The notes under the pieces are model-generated. The model saw nothing but the letters and a program-made list of their open reading frames with translations. It did not search any database and was not told the DNA's origin. DNA of 13,492 bases from Chloroflexota bacterium (GTDB lineage Bacteria; Chloroflexota; Limnocylindria; Limnocylindrales; CSP1-4). Shown piece by piece: positions 1 through 6,282 of the stretch. The DNA is taken from NCBI GenBank assembly GCA_021812735.1, contig JAKAMV010000172.1, positions 1 to 13,492 of the forward strand, given 5' to 3'. The stretch's first letter is position 1. Each line of letters starts with the position of its first letter. The position numbers and the translations under genes were made by a program.

Positions 1-51
1 CCCTCTTCCCTGCGCTGGGGCCCCGCTCCCCCGGGGCGCCGCGCTGCCCGC

Positions 52-60
52 AGCGTACCA
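52..60 (-). promoter_or_regulatory. Possible leftward extended -10 (TGGTACGCT)
   Basis: Read on the minus strand this is TGGTACGCT. It resembles the TGGTACACT found before the tRNA gene (9869-9877) and before the MerR-like gene (8242-8250). No start codon follows at 6-8 nt, so if real it would drive a leadered transcript that leaves the window to the left. No -35 hexamer is visible. Confidence 0.25.
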
Positions 61-114
61 CCGCGCTCATCTGCTGGGTCGCGACCGGAGTCCGGGCCCC
101 GGACCGCTTCGTGC

Positions 115-120
115 GACAAT
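115..120 (+). promoter_or_regulatory. Leaderless-type -10 (GACAAT) before the Ig-like protein
   Basis: GACAAT matches TATAAT at four of six positions and lies 7 nt before the ATG at 128. No Shine-Dalgarno lies between, so translation probably starts at or next to the mRNA 5' end. The first T is missing, making this the weakest member of the leaderless set in the window. No -35 is recognisable. Confidence 0.4.
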
Positions 121-127
121 CCGTGCG

Positions 128-1336
128 ATGGACGCCCGGCGTGGGGGCCGGCCCTCGCAGGTCCGCCCCCGACCCTCATCCGCAGGCACGACGCGCGGGC
201 GGATTCGCCCAGCGGCACCGTCGCCCAACCGCCTCGGGCGTCACCGCGCGATCGACCGCCGGCCCGGCCTGCCGCTGGCGGTGAAGCTCGCCATGGGCGG
301 CGGGGTCCTCGTTCTGGGATGGATCTGCCTGATGATCGGGCTCGGGCTCATCGGCCCAGCCGCGTCGTCGATGGCCAGCGCGCTGGGCGGCGTGGTGAAC
401 TCGCTCGCCCACATCGCAACAGCGCCGTCGGCGAGCGCCAACGGGCCCGCGAGCGACGCGCCGGTGATCGAGCCGCCGGATTCGCCCACGACCAACATCG
501 CGAGCGTGGACCTGACCGTCCAGGTGCCGGTGGCCGTCGTGGGCCAGTCGGGCTACACGTGCCGACTCTACGTGGCGCTGGGGAACGCGCAGCCGGCAGT
601 CGTCACGGAGGCACCGGTCGGCGGCACCGCGACCATGGTGCTGCCCAGCGTTGCGCTGACGGCGGGGACCAACACCTTCACGGCGACCGTGGTCGGCCCG
701 AGCGGCGAGAGCGCCCCGTCGAAGCCGGTGACCATCACGCTCGACGTCTCGAAGCCCAAGATCACGATCACGTCGCCCAAGAACGGGGCGAGCGCCACCG
801 GCACGAGCATCACGGTCAAGGGCAAGACGCAGGCCGCCTCGAACGTGCGGCTGCAGAACGACGCCAACGGGGCCACGGCGAACACGACCGCCGACGACAC
901 CGGTCTGTTCTCGGTCGGGATCGCGATCGCTGCCGGCTCCAACAACATCACCGTCGCCGTGACCGATCCGGCAGGCAACGGCAACACCGCCACGATCACC
1001 GTCACCAAGGGCACGGGCACGCTGCGGGTGACGCTGTCCGGCACGGTGTACCAGTTCGACAGCAAGAGGCTGCCGACCAACGTGACGTTCACCGCCGTGG
1101 TGGTCGGGGCCGACGGCAAGCGGGTGGCCGGCGCCACGGCGCTGTTCACGGTGAGCGTTCCCGGCCTGCAGGCGCTCATCTCGTCCCCTGTCACGACCGA
1201 CCCGCGCGGCACCGCAACGTTCGCGACCGCCATCCCGAAGGGCGCGACGCCCGGGGCGGGCCTGGCCACGGTCCTGATCACGATGCCGTCCGGGACGCAG
1301 ACGGCGACCGACCGGGCGGTGCTGACGGTCCGCTGA
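128..1336 (+). CDS. Membrane-anchored protein with bacterial Ig-like domains
   Basis: A 402-aa protein with a long Arg/Pro-rich cytoplasmic N-terminus (residues 1-50, many R and few acidic residues) and one hydrophobic helix at about 56-78. A flexible Ala/Ser/Pro linker follows, then about 280 residues of beta-rich sequence. The beta part reads as three Ig-like modules. Module 1 is about 124-206. Module 2 is about 209-293, with ITITSPKNGAS, DTGLFSVGI and VTDPAGN typical of bacterial Ig repeats. Module 3 is about 297-402, with an invasin/Big-1-like pattern (VTFTAVVVGADGKRVAGATALF, split here by eye). No catalytic motif is visible. A type II anchor exposing an adhesin-like or scaffold region outside the cell is inferred. 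The ATG is supported by a -10 exactly 7 nt upstream. It is the first gene in the window and its own unit; specific ligand unknown. Confidence 0.8.
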   Translation: MDARRGGRPSQVRPRPSSAGTTRGRIRPAAPSPNRLGRHRAIDRRPGLPLAVKLAMGGGVLVLGWICLMIGLGLIGPAASSMASALGGVVNSLAHIATAPSASANGPASDAPVIEPPDSPTTNIASVDLTVQVPVAVVGQSGYTCRLYVALGNAQPAVVTEAPVGGTATMVLPSVALTAGTNTFTATVVGPSGESAPSKPVTITLDVSKPKITITSPKNGASATGTSITVKGKTQAASNVRLQNDANGATANTTADDTGLFSVGIAIAAGSNNITVAVTDPAGNGNTATITVTKGTGTLRVTLSGTVYQFDSKRLPTNVTFTAVVVGADGKRVAGATALFTVSVPGLQALISSPVTTDPRGTATFATAIPKGATPGAGLATVLITMPSGTQTATDRAVLTVR

Positions 1337-1379
1337 CCCGCCATCCTGATCCTCGAAGCCGCCGACAACGGCCAGGCGT

Positions 1380-1393
1380 CGAACCCGCGTTCG
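1380..1393 (+). terminator. Weak hairpin after the Ig-like gene
   Basis: CGAAC (1380-1384) and GTTCG (1389-1393) form a perfect 5-bp stem with a CCGC loop, 43 nt after the TGA of the Ig-like gene and before the next promoter. There is no U-tract, so termination is only suggested by position. Confidence 0.25.
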
Positions 1394-1411
1394 GAGGCTG
1401 CGCCATCCCTA

Positions 1412-1440
1412 TCGACAGACGCGCCCGGCGCAGCTACGAT
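1412..1440 (+). promoter_or_regulatory. Sigma-70-type promoter of the cysteine-rich gene
   Basis: TCGACA (1412-1417, five of six to TTGACA), a spacer of exactly 17 bp, then TACGAT (1435-1440, four of six to TATAAT). The ATG at 1447 begins 6 nt after the -10, giving a leaderless mRNA. This is the only promoter in the window where both hexamers are convincing. Confidence 0.65.
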
Positions 1441-1446
1441 CCGTCC

Positions 1447-1851
1447 ATGCCGCTCTGGCGCTGCCCGTACTGCGCGACACCCCAACCGGAGAGCGCCCGG
1501 TGCTGGCTGTGCGGCCGCTCAACCACCACGTGCGTCGCCTGCCGCCACTACCGGCGCGGCGTTGCCGGGGGTCTGGGCCTGTGCGGCAGGAATCCCCGCC
1601 GATTGGCGCTCCGGGGAACCGAGGTGCTGCCGTGCTGGGAGGCGGTGTCCTCGCCCGATGCCGCCGCGTCGCTCCGCGAGCCGACTGGCATCTCCCCGCG
1701 CGGACGCGACGAGCGCGCGCCGAGAACATTCGTTCCGGTCGATGAGCCCCGCACCGCGGCCGCGGAGGCCGTCCCCGCCGCCCGGCCGCGCTCGGCGGGC
1801 GGGGTCGCCGGCCAGGCTCGGTGGTCGCTGTGGGGGGACCCGGACGCCTGA
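1447..1851 (+). CDS. Small cysteine-rich (double zinc-ribbon-like) protein
   Basis: A 134-aa protein of unknown function. The N-terminal 65 residues carry eight cysteines: C6-x2-C9 and C19-x2-C22 form a classic zinc-ribbon spacing, followed by C29-x2-C32, C46 and C63. The second set (CVACRHY ... LCG ... PCWE) could bind a second zinc or, less likely, an iron-sulfur cluster. The remaining 70 residues are Ala/Arg/Pro-rich and probably disordered. The frame stays open upstream, but the ATG at 1447 is chosen because the Cys domain starts right there and a good promoter ends 6 nt before it. The gene converges on pknB with a 48-bp gap. Metal binding is inferred from spacing; a role is not evident. 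Confidence 0.7.
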   Translation: MPLWRCPYCATPQPESARCWLCGRSTTTCVACRHYRRGVAGGLGLCGRNPRRLALRGTEVLPCWEAVSSPDAAASLREPTGISPRGRDERAPRTFVPVDEPRTAAAEAVPAARPRSAGGVAGQARWSLWGDPDA

Positions 1852-1872
1852 CCGTCCAGGTGACCCGATCAG

Positions 1873-1892
1873 GCGTGGCCCGAGGGCCGCGC
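1873..1892. terminator. GC hairpin between convergent genes
   Basis: The 20-nt segment folds into a 9-bp stem (one G-U wobble in the plus-strand RNA) around a two-base centre, with GGCCC/GGGCC at its core. It sits midway between the stop of the Cys-rich gene (1851) and the stop of pknB (1900), where a shared terminator is expected. There is no U-tract on either strand. Confidence 0.45.
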
Positions 1893-1899
1893 CCTGTGG

Positions 1900-3816
1900 T
1901 CACGGGGTGCAGCTGAACGTCGTCGGGTCCCGGAGGGTGAGGCTCACGCTGGAGCCCGCAGCCACCTTCGCCCCCGGCGACGGATCCTGGACGCTCACGA
2001 TCCACGAGTCCGGGATCGGAGACACGCCGCTCGGGTCACTCGACACCGTCCCGACGGTCAAGTTGTCGCCCTGGATCGAGGCGGTCGCCTGCGTCAGCGT
2101 CTGGCAGCGGTAGTCGCCGACATTCACGGGCGCGGCGGTGGGCGTCGGCGTGGGCGCGAGGGTGGGCGTGGGCGCCAGGGTCGGCGTCAGGGTGGGCGTG
2201 GGCTCGGGCGAGGACGTGGGCGCGGAGGACGGCGAGGACGTGGGCTCGGGACCGAGCGAGATCGTGTAGTTGACCAGGCCGCCCGGAGCCAGCTGCACGC
2301 CCGGGGAGGGGTCCTGGCTGATGATCTGGCCGGCCGGCACCGTCGGGTCGTACGCCTCCGCGCTGGTGCCCAGCTTGAGGCCGAGCGCGGCGAGCGCATT
2401 GGCGGCGTCGCCCAGCGCCAGGTTCCGGAGGTCTGGCACCGCGACCGCCGACGGGCTGATGGCAACGGTGAGCTTGATCACGGTGCCGGCAGGGACCGAT
2501 GTTCCGGGCTTCGGGTCCTGTGCCAGGACCGTGTCGGCAGCCACGCTGGTGCTCTGCTCCGTCGCCGAGCGGACCGTTGCGAGGCCGAGCGCGGACGCCT
2601 GCGAGGCGGCGTCGGAGTAGAGCGCGTTGACGAGGTTCGGGACGGTCACCGTCGGCCCGGAGGCACTCGCGCTCGGCGACGCTGTGGGGCTGGCGCCGCC
2701 GCCCGAGATCAGCTTGAACAGCAGGACGGCGACGACGATCAGGATGCCGATGCCCAGCAGGCCGGCGATCCACGCCCAGGGGCTGCTCCCGTCCTCCTGG
2801 GGCTCATCCTCATAGGGGCTCGGGGCCTGACCCGAGCCGGGCGGCGGCGGGGTGTCGCGGGTGGACGCGGGAGCCGGCGGAGCCGGGCGGGCGTACGCCT
2901 CGGGCGGGTAGTTCACCGTGGGCCTGCTGCCCGTCGAGGCGGCCGCAGACCCGGCGGCGATCCCCGCGGCGATGCCAGCCGCCGGCGCGCCGTCAGCGAG
3001 GAATCCGTCGAGCGCGCCGCCCAGGGCCGCGGCAGACGGGTACCGGTCTGCGGGGTTGAGGGCCATCGCCCGGAGGACGATCGAGTCCAGCGCCGGCGGC
3101 ACCGAGGGGCGCAGCGCCGACGGGCGCGGCGGCGTTGCCGTCAGGCGCGCCAGGGCCACCGCCGCGGCGCCGTCGCCCGAGAACGGGCGCTGGCCCGTCA
3201 GCATCTCGAACAGGACGATGCCCAGCGCGTAGGTGTCTGACGCCGCTGTCGCGGACTCGCCGCGCGCCTGCTCGGGGGCCAGGTAGTGGACCGAGCCCAT
3301 CGTCACACCCGGGAGGGTCACCTGGACGTCGTCGAGGGCCCGCGCGATGCCGAAGTCGGCCACCTTCACCCGGCCGTCGCGGCTGATCAGGATGTTCGAC
3401 GGCTTGACGTCGCGATGGATGATCCCTCGCGTGTGGGCGGCGTGGAGCGCCTTGGCCACGTCGGCGCCGACGCGTGCGGCCTGGCGCGGCGCGAGGGGCC
3501 CGTTCTCGCGCAGGATCGAGGCGAGGTCCTGGCCGTCCACCATCTCCATGACGATGAACTGGTCGCCCCCCTGATCCTGGCCCGAGTCGAACACCGCCAC
3601 GATGTTGGGGTGGCTCAGCGACGCGGCCGCCCGGGCCTCGTCGCGGAATCGGGCCACGAAGTCCGGGTCCTGGCCGATCTCCGGCCGGAGCACCTTGACC
3701 GCCACGTCCCGCTCGAGCTGCGAGTCGCGGCCGCGGTAGATCGTGGCCATGCCGCCCTGGCCCAAGAGCTCCAGTAGGCGGTAGCGACCGCCGAGGATGC
3801 TGCCAATCTCGGTCAC
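1900..3816 (-). CDS. pknB: PASTA-domain serine/threonine protein kinase (PknB type)
   Basis: A 638-aa transmembrane kinase. The catalytic domain (about 12-272) has the Gly loop GQGGMATIY (19-27), Lys41 in VAVKVL, HRDVKPSN (134-141, catalytic Asp136), DFG (154-156) and APE (180-182). A Pro-rich juxtamembrane segment leads to one helix at about 346-368. Outside the cell come PASTA 1 (about 389-455) and PASTA 2 (about 456-522), then a Pro/Thr/Ser linker (524-563) and a divergent third PASTA-like module (564-632) with Cys571 and Cys636. In the family, PASTA domains bind muropeptides or lipid II and the kinase tunes wall synthesis and division. The GTG start is supported by AGGAGA 9 nt upstream and by the kinase fold starting at residue 10. 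It lies 40 bp downstream of galU and is probably co-transcribed. Target proteins are unknown. Confidence 0.95.
   Translation of the reverse strand: MTEIGSILGGRYRLLELLGQGGMATIYRGRDSQLERDVAVKVLRPEIGQDPDFVARFRDEARAAASLSHPNIVAVFDSGQDQGGDQFIVMEMVDGQDLASILRENGPLAPRQAARVGADVAKALHAAHTRGIIHRDVKPSNILISRDGRVKVADFGIARALDDVQVTLPGVTMGSVHYLAPEQARGESATAASDTYALGIVLFEMLTGQRPFSGDGAAAVALARLTATPPRPSALRPSVPPALDSIVLRAMALNPADRYPSAAALGGALDGFLADGAPAAGIAAGIAAGSAAASTGSRPTVNYPPEAYARPAPPAPASTRDTPPPPGSGQAPSPYEDEPQEDGSSPWAWIAGLLGIGILIVVAVLLFKLISGGGASPTASPSASASGPTVTVPNLVNALYSDAASQASALGLATVRSATEQSTSVAADTVLAQDPKPGTSVPAGTVIKLTVAISPSAVAVPDLRNLALGDAANALAALGLKLGTSAEAYDPTVPAGQIISQDPSPGVQLAPGGLVNYTISLGPEPTSSPSSAPTSSPEPTPTLTPTLAPTPTLAPTPTPTAAPVNVGDYRCQTLTQATASIQGDNLTVGTVSSDPSGVSPIPDSWIVSVQDPSPGAKVAAGSSVSLTLRDPTTFSCTP
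2128..2247 (-). repeat. Pro/Thr-coding low-complexity repeat inside pknB
   Basis: About 120 bp of imperfect GTGGGCGT-type repeats (plus-strand reading) encode the linker at residues 524-563, with units such as PTLTP, TLAPTP and TPTPT. It separates PASTA 2 from the cysteine-containing third module. Such tracts often vary in length between strains. Confidence 0.7.
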
Positions 3817-3825
3817 GTGTTGCGG

Positions 3826-3831
3826 TCTCCT
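3826..3831 (-). promoter_or_regulatory. Ribosome binding site of pknB
   Basis: AGGAGA on the minus strand, 9 nt before the GTG at 3816. It fixes this GTG as the start and shows that pknB is translated from a leadered, probably polycistronic mRNA. Confidence 0.7.
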
Positions 3832-3856
3832 GCGAGCGCGGGCCTGGGCCGGCCGG

Positions 3857-4735
3857 TCAGATGTCGAGCGAACGGAGGAACGCCCGGAACTCGCCGCCGA
3901 ATTCCGGGCGTGCGAGCGCCAGCTCCACAGACGCCTGGAGCCAGCCCATCGTGGTGCCCGCGTCGAAGCGCCGCCCCTCGAAGGCGTAGCCGAAGACGCT
4001 CTGCTCGTCCATCAGCGCGTGGATCGCGTCGGTCAGCTGGATCTCGCCGCCGGCGCCGCGCTGTGTCTGCTCGAGCTTGTCGAAGATCTTCGGGGTCAGC
4101 ACGTAGCGCCCGATCACCGCGAGATTCGACGGTGCCGTCCCGGCGGCCGGCTTCTCCACGAGCTGGTGGACCTGGTAGGTCCGCTCCCCGTCCGAGTCAC
4201 CGCCCACACGGTCGCCGCCGATGACGCCGTACCGGCGGGTCTCGTCCTCGGGGACCTCCATGACGGCCACCACCGACCCGTGGTGCTGGTGGTAGGCGTG
4301 GATCAGCTGGCCGATGCAGGGGCGGTCGCTGAGCACCACATCGTCGGGCAGGATCACCGCGAACGGCTCGTGGCCGATGAGGTCCTTCGCCATCAGCACC
4401 GCGTGGCCGAGGCCGAGCTGCTCCTTCTGGCGGATGTAGGCGACCTGGGCGAGGTCCGTGATGTGGCGCACCTGCCGCAGGCGCTCGATGTCGCCCTTCT
4501 CCTCGAGCAGGTGCTCGAGCTCGAAGTTGAGGTCGAAGTGGTCCTCGATCGCGCGCTTCTGGCTCGAGGTGACGATGATCACCTGTTCGATGCCGGCGGC
4601 GACGGCCTCCTCGACCGCGTACTGGATGACTGGCTTGTCGACCAGCGGCAGCATCTCCTTGGGCTGCGCCTTGGTCGCGGGGAGGAAGCGGGTTCCCCAG
4701 CCGGCGGCCGGAAACACGGCTTTTCGGACGCGCAT
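3857..4735 (-). CDS. galU: UTP-glucose-1-phosphate uridylyltransferase
   Basis: A 292-aa enzyme of the usual GalU length. It converts UTP and glucose-1-phosphate to UDP-glucose, the cytoplasmic donor for envelope glycans, glycolipids and galactose interconversion. The nucleotide-binding start FPAAGWGTRFLPATKAQPKE (8-27) has the G-x-G-T-R signature with Trp13 where Leu or Met is common. Other family motifs are PDDVV (130-134, metal/nucleotide Asp), LVEKP (192-196), GRYVL (209-213), GEIQLTDAI (230-238) and RRFDAGTTMGW (255-265), the last a variant of the common YDVG-x3-G. The ATG at 4735 has GAGAGGA 3 nt upstream, and a -10 (TATACT) lies 34 nt upstream. It is the first gene of a two-gene unit with pknB. 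Confidence 0.95.
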   Translation of the reverse strand: MRVRKAVFPAAGWGTRFLPATKAQPKEMLPLVDKPVIQYAVEEAVAAGIEQVIIVTSSQKRAIEDHFDLNFELEHLLEEKGDIERLRQVRHITDLAQVAYIRQKEQLGLGHAVLMAKDLIGHEPFAVILPDDVVLSDRPCIGQLIHAYHQHHGSVVAVMEVPEDETRRYGVIGGDRVGGDSDGERTYQVHQLVEKPAAGTAPSNLAVIGRYVLTPKIFDKLEQTQRGAGGEIQLTDAIHALMDEQSVFGYAFEGRRFDAGTTMGWLQASVELALARPEFGGEFRAFLRSLDI

Positions 4736-4738
4736 CGA

Positions 4739-4745
4739 TCCTCTC
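4739..4745 (-). promoter_or_regulatory. Ribosome binding site of galU
   Basis: GAGAGGA on the minus strand, ending 3 nt before the ATG at 4735. With the -10 further upstream it shows that galU has a normal leader, unlike most units in the window. Confidence 0.55.
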
Positions 4746-4769
4746 GGCAGCGGGCGTGGCGTGGCGGCC

Positions 4770-4775
4770 AGTATA
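4770..4775 (-). promoter_or_regulatory. -10 hexamer of the galU-pknB unit (TATACT)
   Basis: TATACT on the minus strand matches the -10 consensus at five of six positions in otherwise GC-rich sequence. A start about 7 nt downstream would give a leader of about 28 nt that contains the galU Shine-Dalgarno. No good -35 is seen at 16-18 bp. Confidence 0.5.
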
Positions 4776-4798
4776 CCTGCGGCCGGCCGGCCCCCGAC

Positions 4799-5593
4799 TC
4801 AGGCAGCCTGGGCCAGGCCCTCGACGAAGCGCGCCACGAGGGCGGAGAAGGCGCGCGGCCGGTCGAGCGGCACCAAGTGCATCGCCCTCCCCACCACCTC
4901 GTGGTGGCCCGCTCGGCATGATCGCGCCCAGGCCTCGCCCCCCGGGCCGAACACGGGGTCGAGGGCGCCGTTGACGAGCAGCACGGGCGTCCAGAGCAGC
5001 GCCAGCCGCTCCAGGTAGGGCGTCCCGATGACCGCGCCGAGGGCGGCCGCGCCCCCCTCCGGCCAGAAGCCGCGCCGGATGATCGGCCCGGAGATCCGGG
5101 ACGGGTAGCGGACTTGGAAGAACGCGCGGTTGACGGCGCGGAGCAGGCCGCGGGGCGCGTGGGCCAGCACCCAGGCGAGGGCCCGGAGGGGCAGGGTGGC
5201 CGCCCCGCGCGGCTCGGCGGAGCAACCGGCGAGCACCAGACCCGCCACGCGCTCCGGATGCCGATCGGCCGTGTCGATGGCGACGTAGCCGCCCAGCGAC
5301 AGGCCCACGACCACCGCCCGGCCCTCGGGGCACTCGGCGGCGATGGCGTCCGCCACCGCGTCGGCGGCGGCCTCGCGCGTGAACGGCACGCCGGCGAGTG
5401 CGCCGTGGCCGGGAAGGTCGACCGCGACGCAGCGGTAGCGATCGGAGAGCAGCCGCAGCTGCGGCCACCACTGGGCGCGGGTCAGGCGGGTCCCGTGGAC
5501 GAACACGATCGCGGGCGCGTCGGCCGGCCCGACGGCGGTCCAGGCGCCAGTGGCCTCGGGCCCGCTCAACCCGCCCGGTGCTCGATCGCCCAC
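4799..5593 (-). CDS. Alpha/beta-fold hydrolase
   Basis: A 264-aa single-domain serine hydrolase. It has the oxyanion-hole motif VFVHG (30-34), the nucleophile elbow GLSLGG (97-102, Ser99), the acid in NGALDP (208-213, Asp212) and the base His239 in AMHLVP. PGHG (61-64) is typical of the esterase/lactonase/haloperoxidase-like branch. Substrate cannot be read from the sequence. No signal peptide or membrane helix, so cytoplasmic. The GTG at 5593 overlaps the response-regulator gene by 28 nt; a TTG at 5569 whose TTGA overlaps the regulator stop would give 8 fewer residues and equally good coupling. The fold needs neither N-terminus, so the start is uncertain. Probably translated with the upstream regulator. 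Confidence 0.88.
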   Translation of the reverse strand: MGDRAPGGLSGPEATGAWTAVGPADAPAIVFVHGTRLTRAQWWPQLRLLSDRYRCVAVDLPGHGALAGVPFTREAAADAVADAIAAECPEGRAVVVGLSLGGYVAIDTADRHPERVAGLVLAGCSAEPRGAATLPLRALAWVLAHAPRGLLRAVNRAFFQVRYPSRISGPIIRRGFWPEGGAAALGAVIGTPYLERLALLWTPVLLVNGALDPVFGPGGEAWARSCRAGHHEVVGRAMHLVPLDRPRAFSALVARFVEGLAQAA

Positions 5594-6237
5594 AGCGCCG
5601 CCTGGGTTCGGCTGGCGAGGTCCAGCTTGCCAAGGATGTTGGACACGTGCGTGCGCGCGGTCCGCTCGGTGATGTCGAGCAGTGCAGCGATCTCCTTGTT
5701 CGAGTGGCCGCGGGCCACCAGACGGAGCACCTCGCGCTCGCGCTCGGTGAGCGGCTCGTGGCCCGGGTACGGGTTGCGGACCCGCTGCGCAAGCATGCGC
5801 GCCACCTGCGGATCGAGGTGGATCTCGCCCGCATGGGCCCGACGGACTGCGGCAGCGACATCGTCCGCCTCGGCGTCCTTGAGCAGATACCCCGACGCGC
5901 CGGCCTCGAGGGCGGCCGTGACGCGATCCTCCTCGATGAAGCTGGTGAGCGCGACGACCTCGATGTCGGGGTGGCGCCCCTTGATCGCCGCGATCGCCGA
6001 GATGCCGTCCATCGCTGGCATCACGATGTCCATCAGCACCACATCGGGCAGCAGCGCATCAGCCATGGCCACCGCGCGGTGGCCGTCCCCCGCCTCGCCG
6101 ACCACCTCGATGTCATCGAGCAGGTCGAAGAAGCCGCGCAGGCCCCGGCGAACCACCGTGTGGTCGTCCACGATCAGGACGCGGATGCGGCCGTCCGCCC
6201 GCCCGTGAGGCGCGCGCCCCTCAACGTCGTCGCTCAT
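5566..6237 (-). CDS. NarL/FixJ-family response regulator (receiver plus LuxR HTH)
   Basis: A 223-aa two-domain transcription factor. The receiver has the acidic pair Asp24-Asp25, phospho-acceptor Asp70 in VVLMDIVMP, switch Thr98 and Lys120 in YLLKD. The C-terminal LuxR-type HTH (about 162-217) has LTEREREVLRLVARG, SNKEIA and TARTHVSNIL. The family includes LiaR, DegU and NarL regulators, activated by a partner histidine kinase that phosphorylates the Asp. No kinase is in this window, so it is an orphan here. A TTG six bases upstream is in frame, but the ATG at 6237 is preferred because TATCCT ends 7 nt before it and no Shine-Dalgarno is present, as expected for a leaderless mRNA. It overlaps the downstream hydrolase. 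Confidence 0.93.
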   Translation of the reverse strand: MSDDVEGRAPHGRADGRIRVLIVDDHTVVRRGLRGFFDLLDDIEVVGEAGDGHRAVAMADALLPDVVLMDIVMPAMDGISAIAAIKGRHPDIEVVALTSFIEEDRVTAALEAGASGYLLKDAEADDVAAAVRRAHAGEIHLDPQVARMLAQRVRNPYPGHEPLTEREREVLRLVARGHSNKEIAALLDITERTARTHVSNILGKLDLASRTQAALWAIEHRAG

Positions 6238-6244
6238 CGTCAAC

Positions 6245-6250
6245 AGGATA
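6245..6250 (-). promoter_or_regulatory. Leaderless-type -10 of the response regulator (TATCCT)
   Basis: TATCCT on the minus strand, 7 nt before the ATG at 6237. The surrounding 13-mer GTCCGCGTATCCT (6245-6257) occurs again at the methyltransferase promoter (11047-11059). A GC hairpin directly upstream separates this promoter from the preceding gene. Confidence 0.55.
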
Positions 6251-6257
6251 CGCGGAC

Positions 6258-6276
6258 GGCTCCGCCGGGCGGAGCC
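6258..6276 (-). terminator. GC hairpin after the membrane-protein gene
   Basis: A 19-nt perfect palindrome with a single central base (GGCTCCG/CGGAGCC arms plus CC/GG), 6 nt after the stop at 6283-6285 of the membrane protein and 7 nt upstream of the next -10. It lacks a U-tract, but its position says the two genes are separate units. Confidence 0.5.
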
Positions 6277-6282
6277 TGGGGA

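Larger units (their letters stand above)
1..127. other. Left-edge intergenic sequence
   Basis: No coding frame can be supported here. The stretch is very GC-rich and holds short self-complementary segments, for example CGCTG (42-46) with CAGCG (51-55), which would form a 5-bp hairpin. It ends in the promoter of the next gene. A gene crossing the left boundary could contribute a short 3' or 5' end, but nothing proves it. Confidence 0.4.

Noticed and set aside
319..1446. Long plus-strand open frame through the Ig-like gene and into the cysteine-rich gene
   Set aside because: Its translation over this part is a low-complexity Arg/Gly/His/Asp string in another frame of the Ig-like gene; only the part from 1447 has protein-like sequence and a promoter.
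2128..2247. Repeats considered as a possible CRISPR-like or minisatellite array
   Set aside because: Units are short, imperfect and in frame inside pknB, coding a Pro/Thr linker; no constant repeat with unique spacers and no cas genes.
4781..4792. GGCCGGCCGGCC as a terminator after the hydrolase gene
   Set aside because: It is self-complementary but too short and simple to separate from GC background; it lies where a terminator or the galU -35 could be, so no call is made.
4197..5861. A 554-codon minus-strand frame covering parts of galU, the hydrolase and the regulator
   Set aside because: Arg/Ala/Pro-rich frame shadow typical of GC-rich DNA; three well-motifed genes occupy the same bases in the correct frames.
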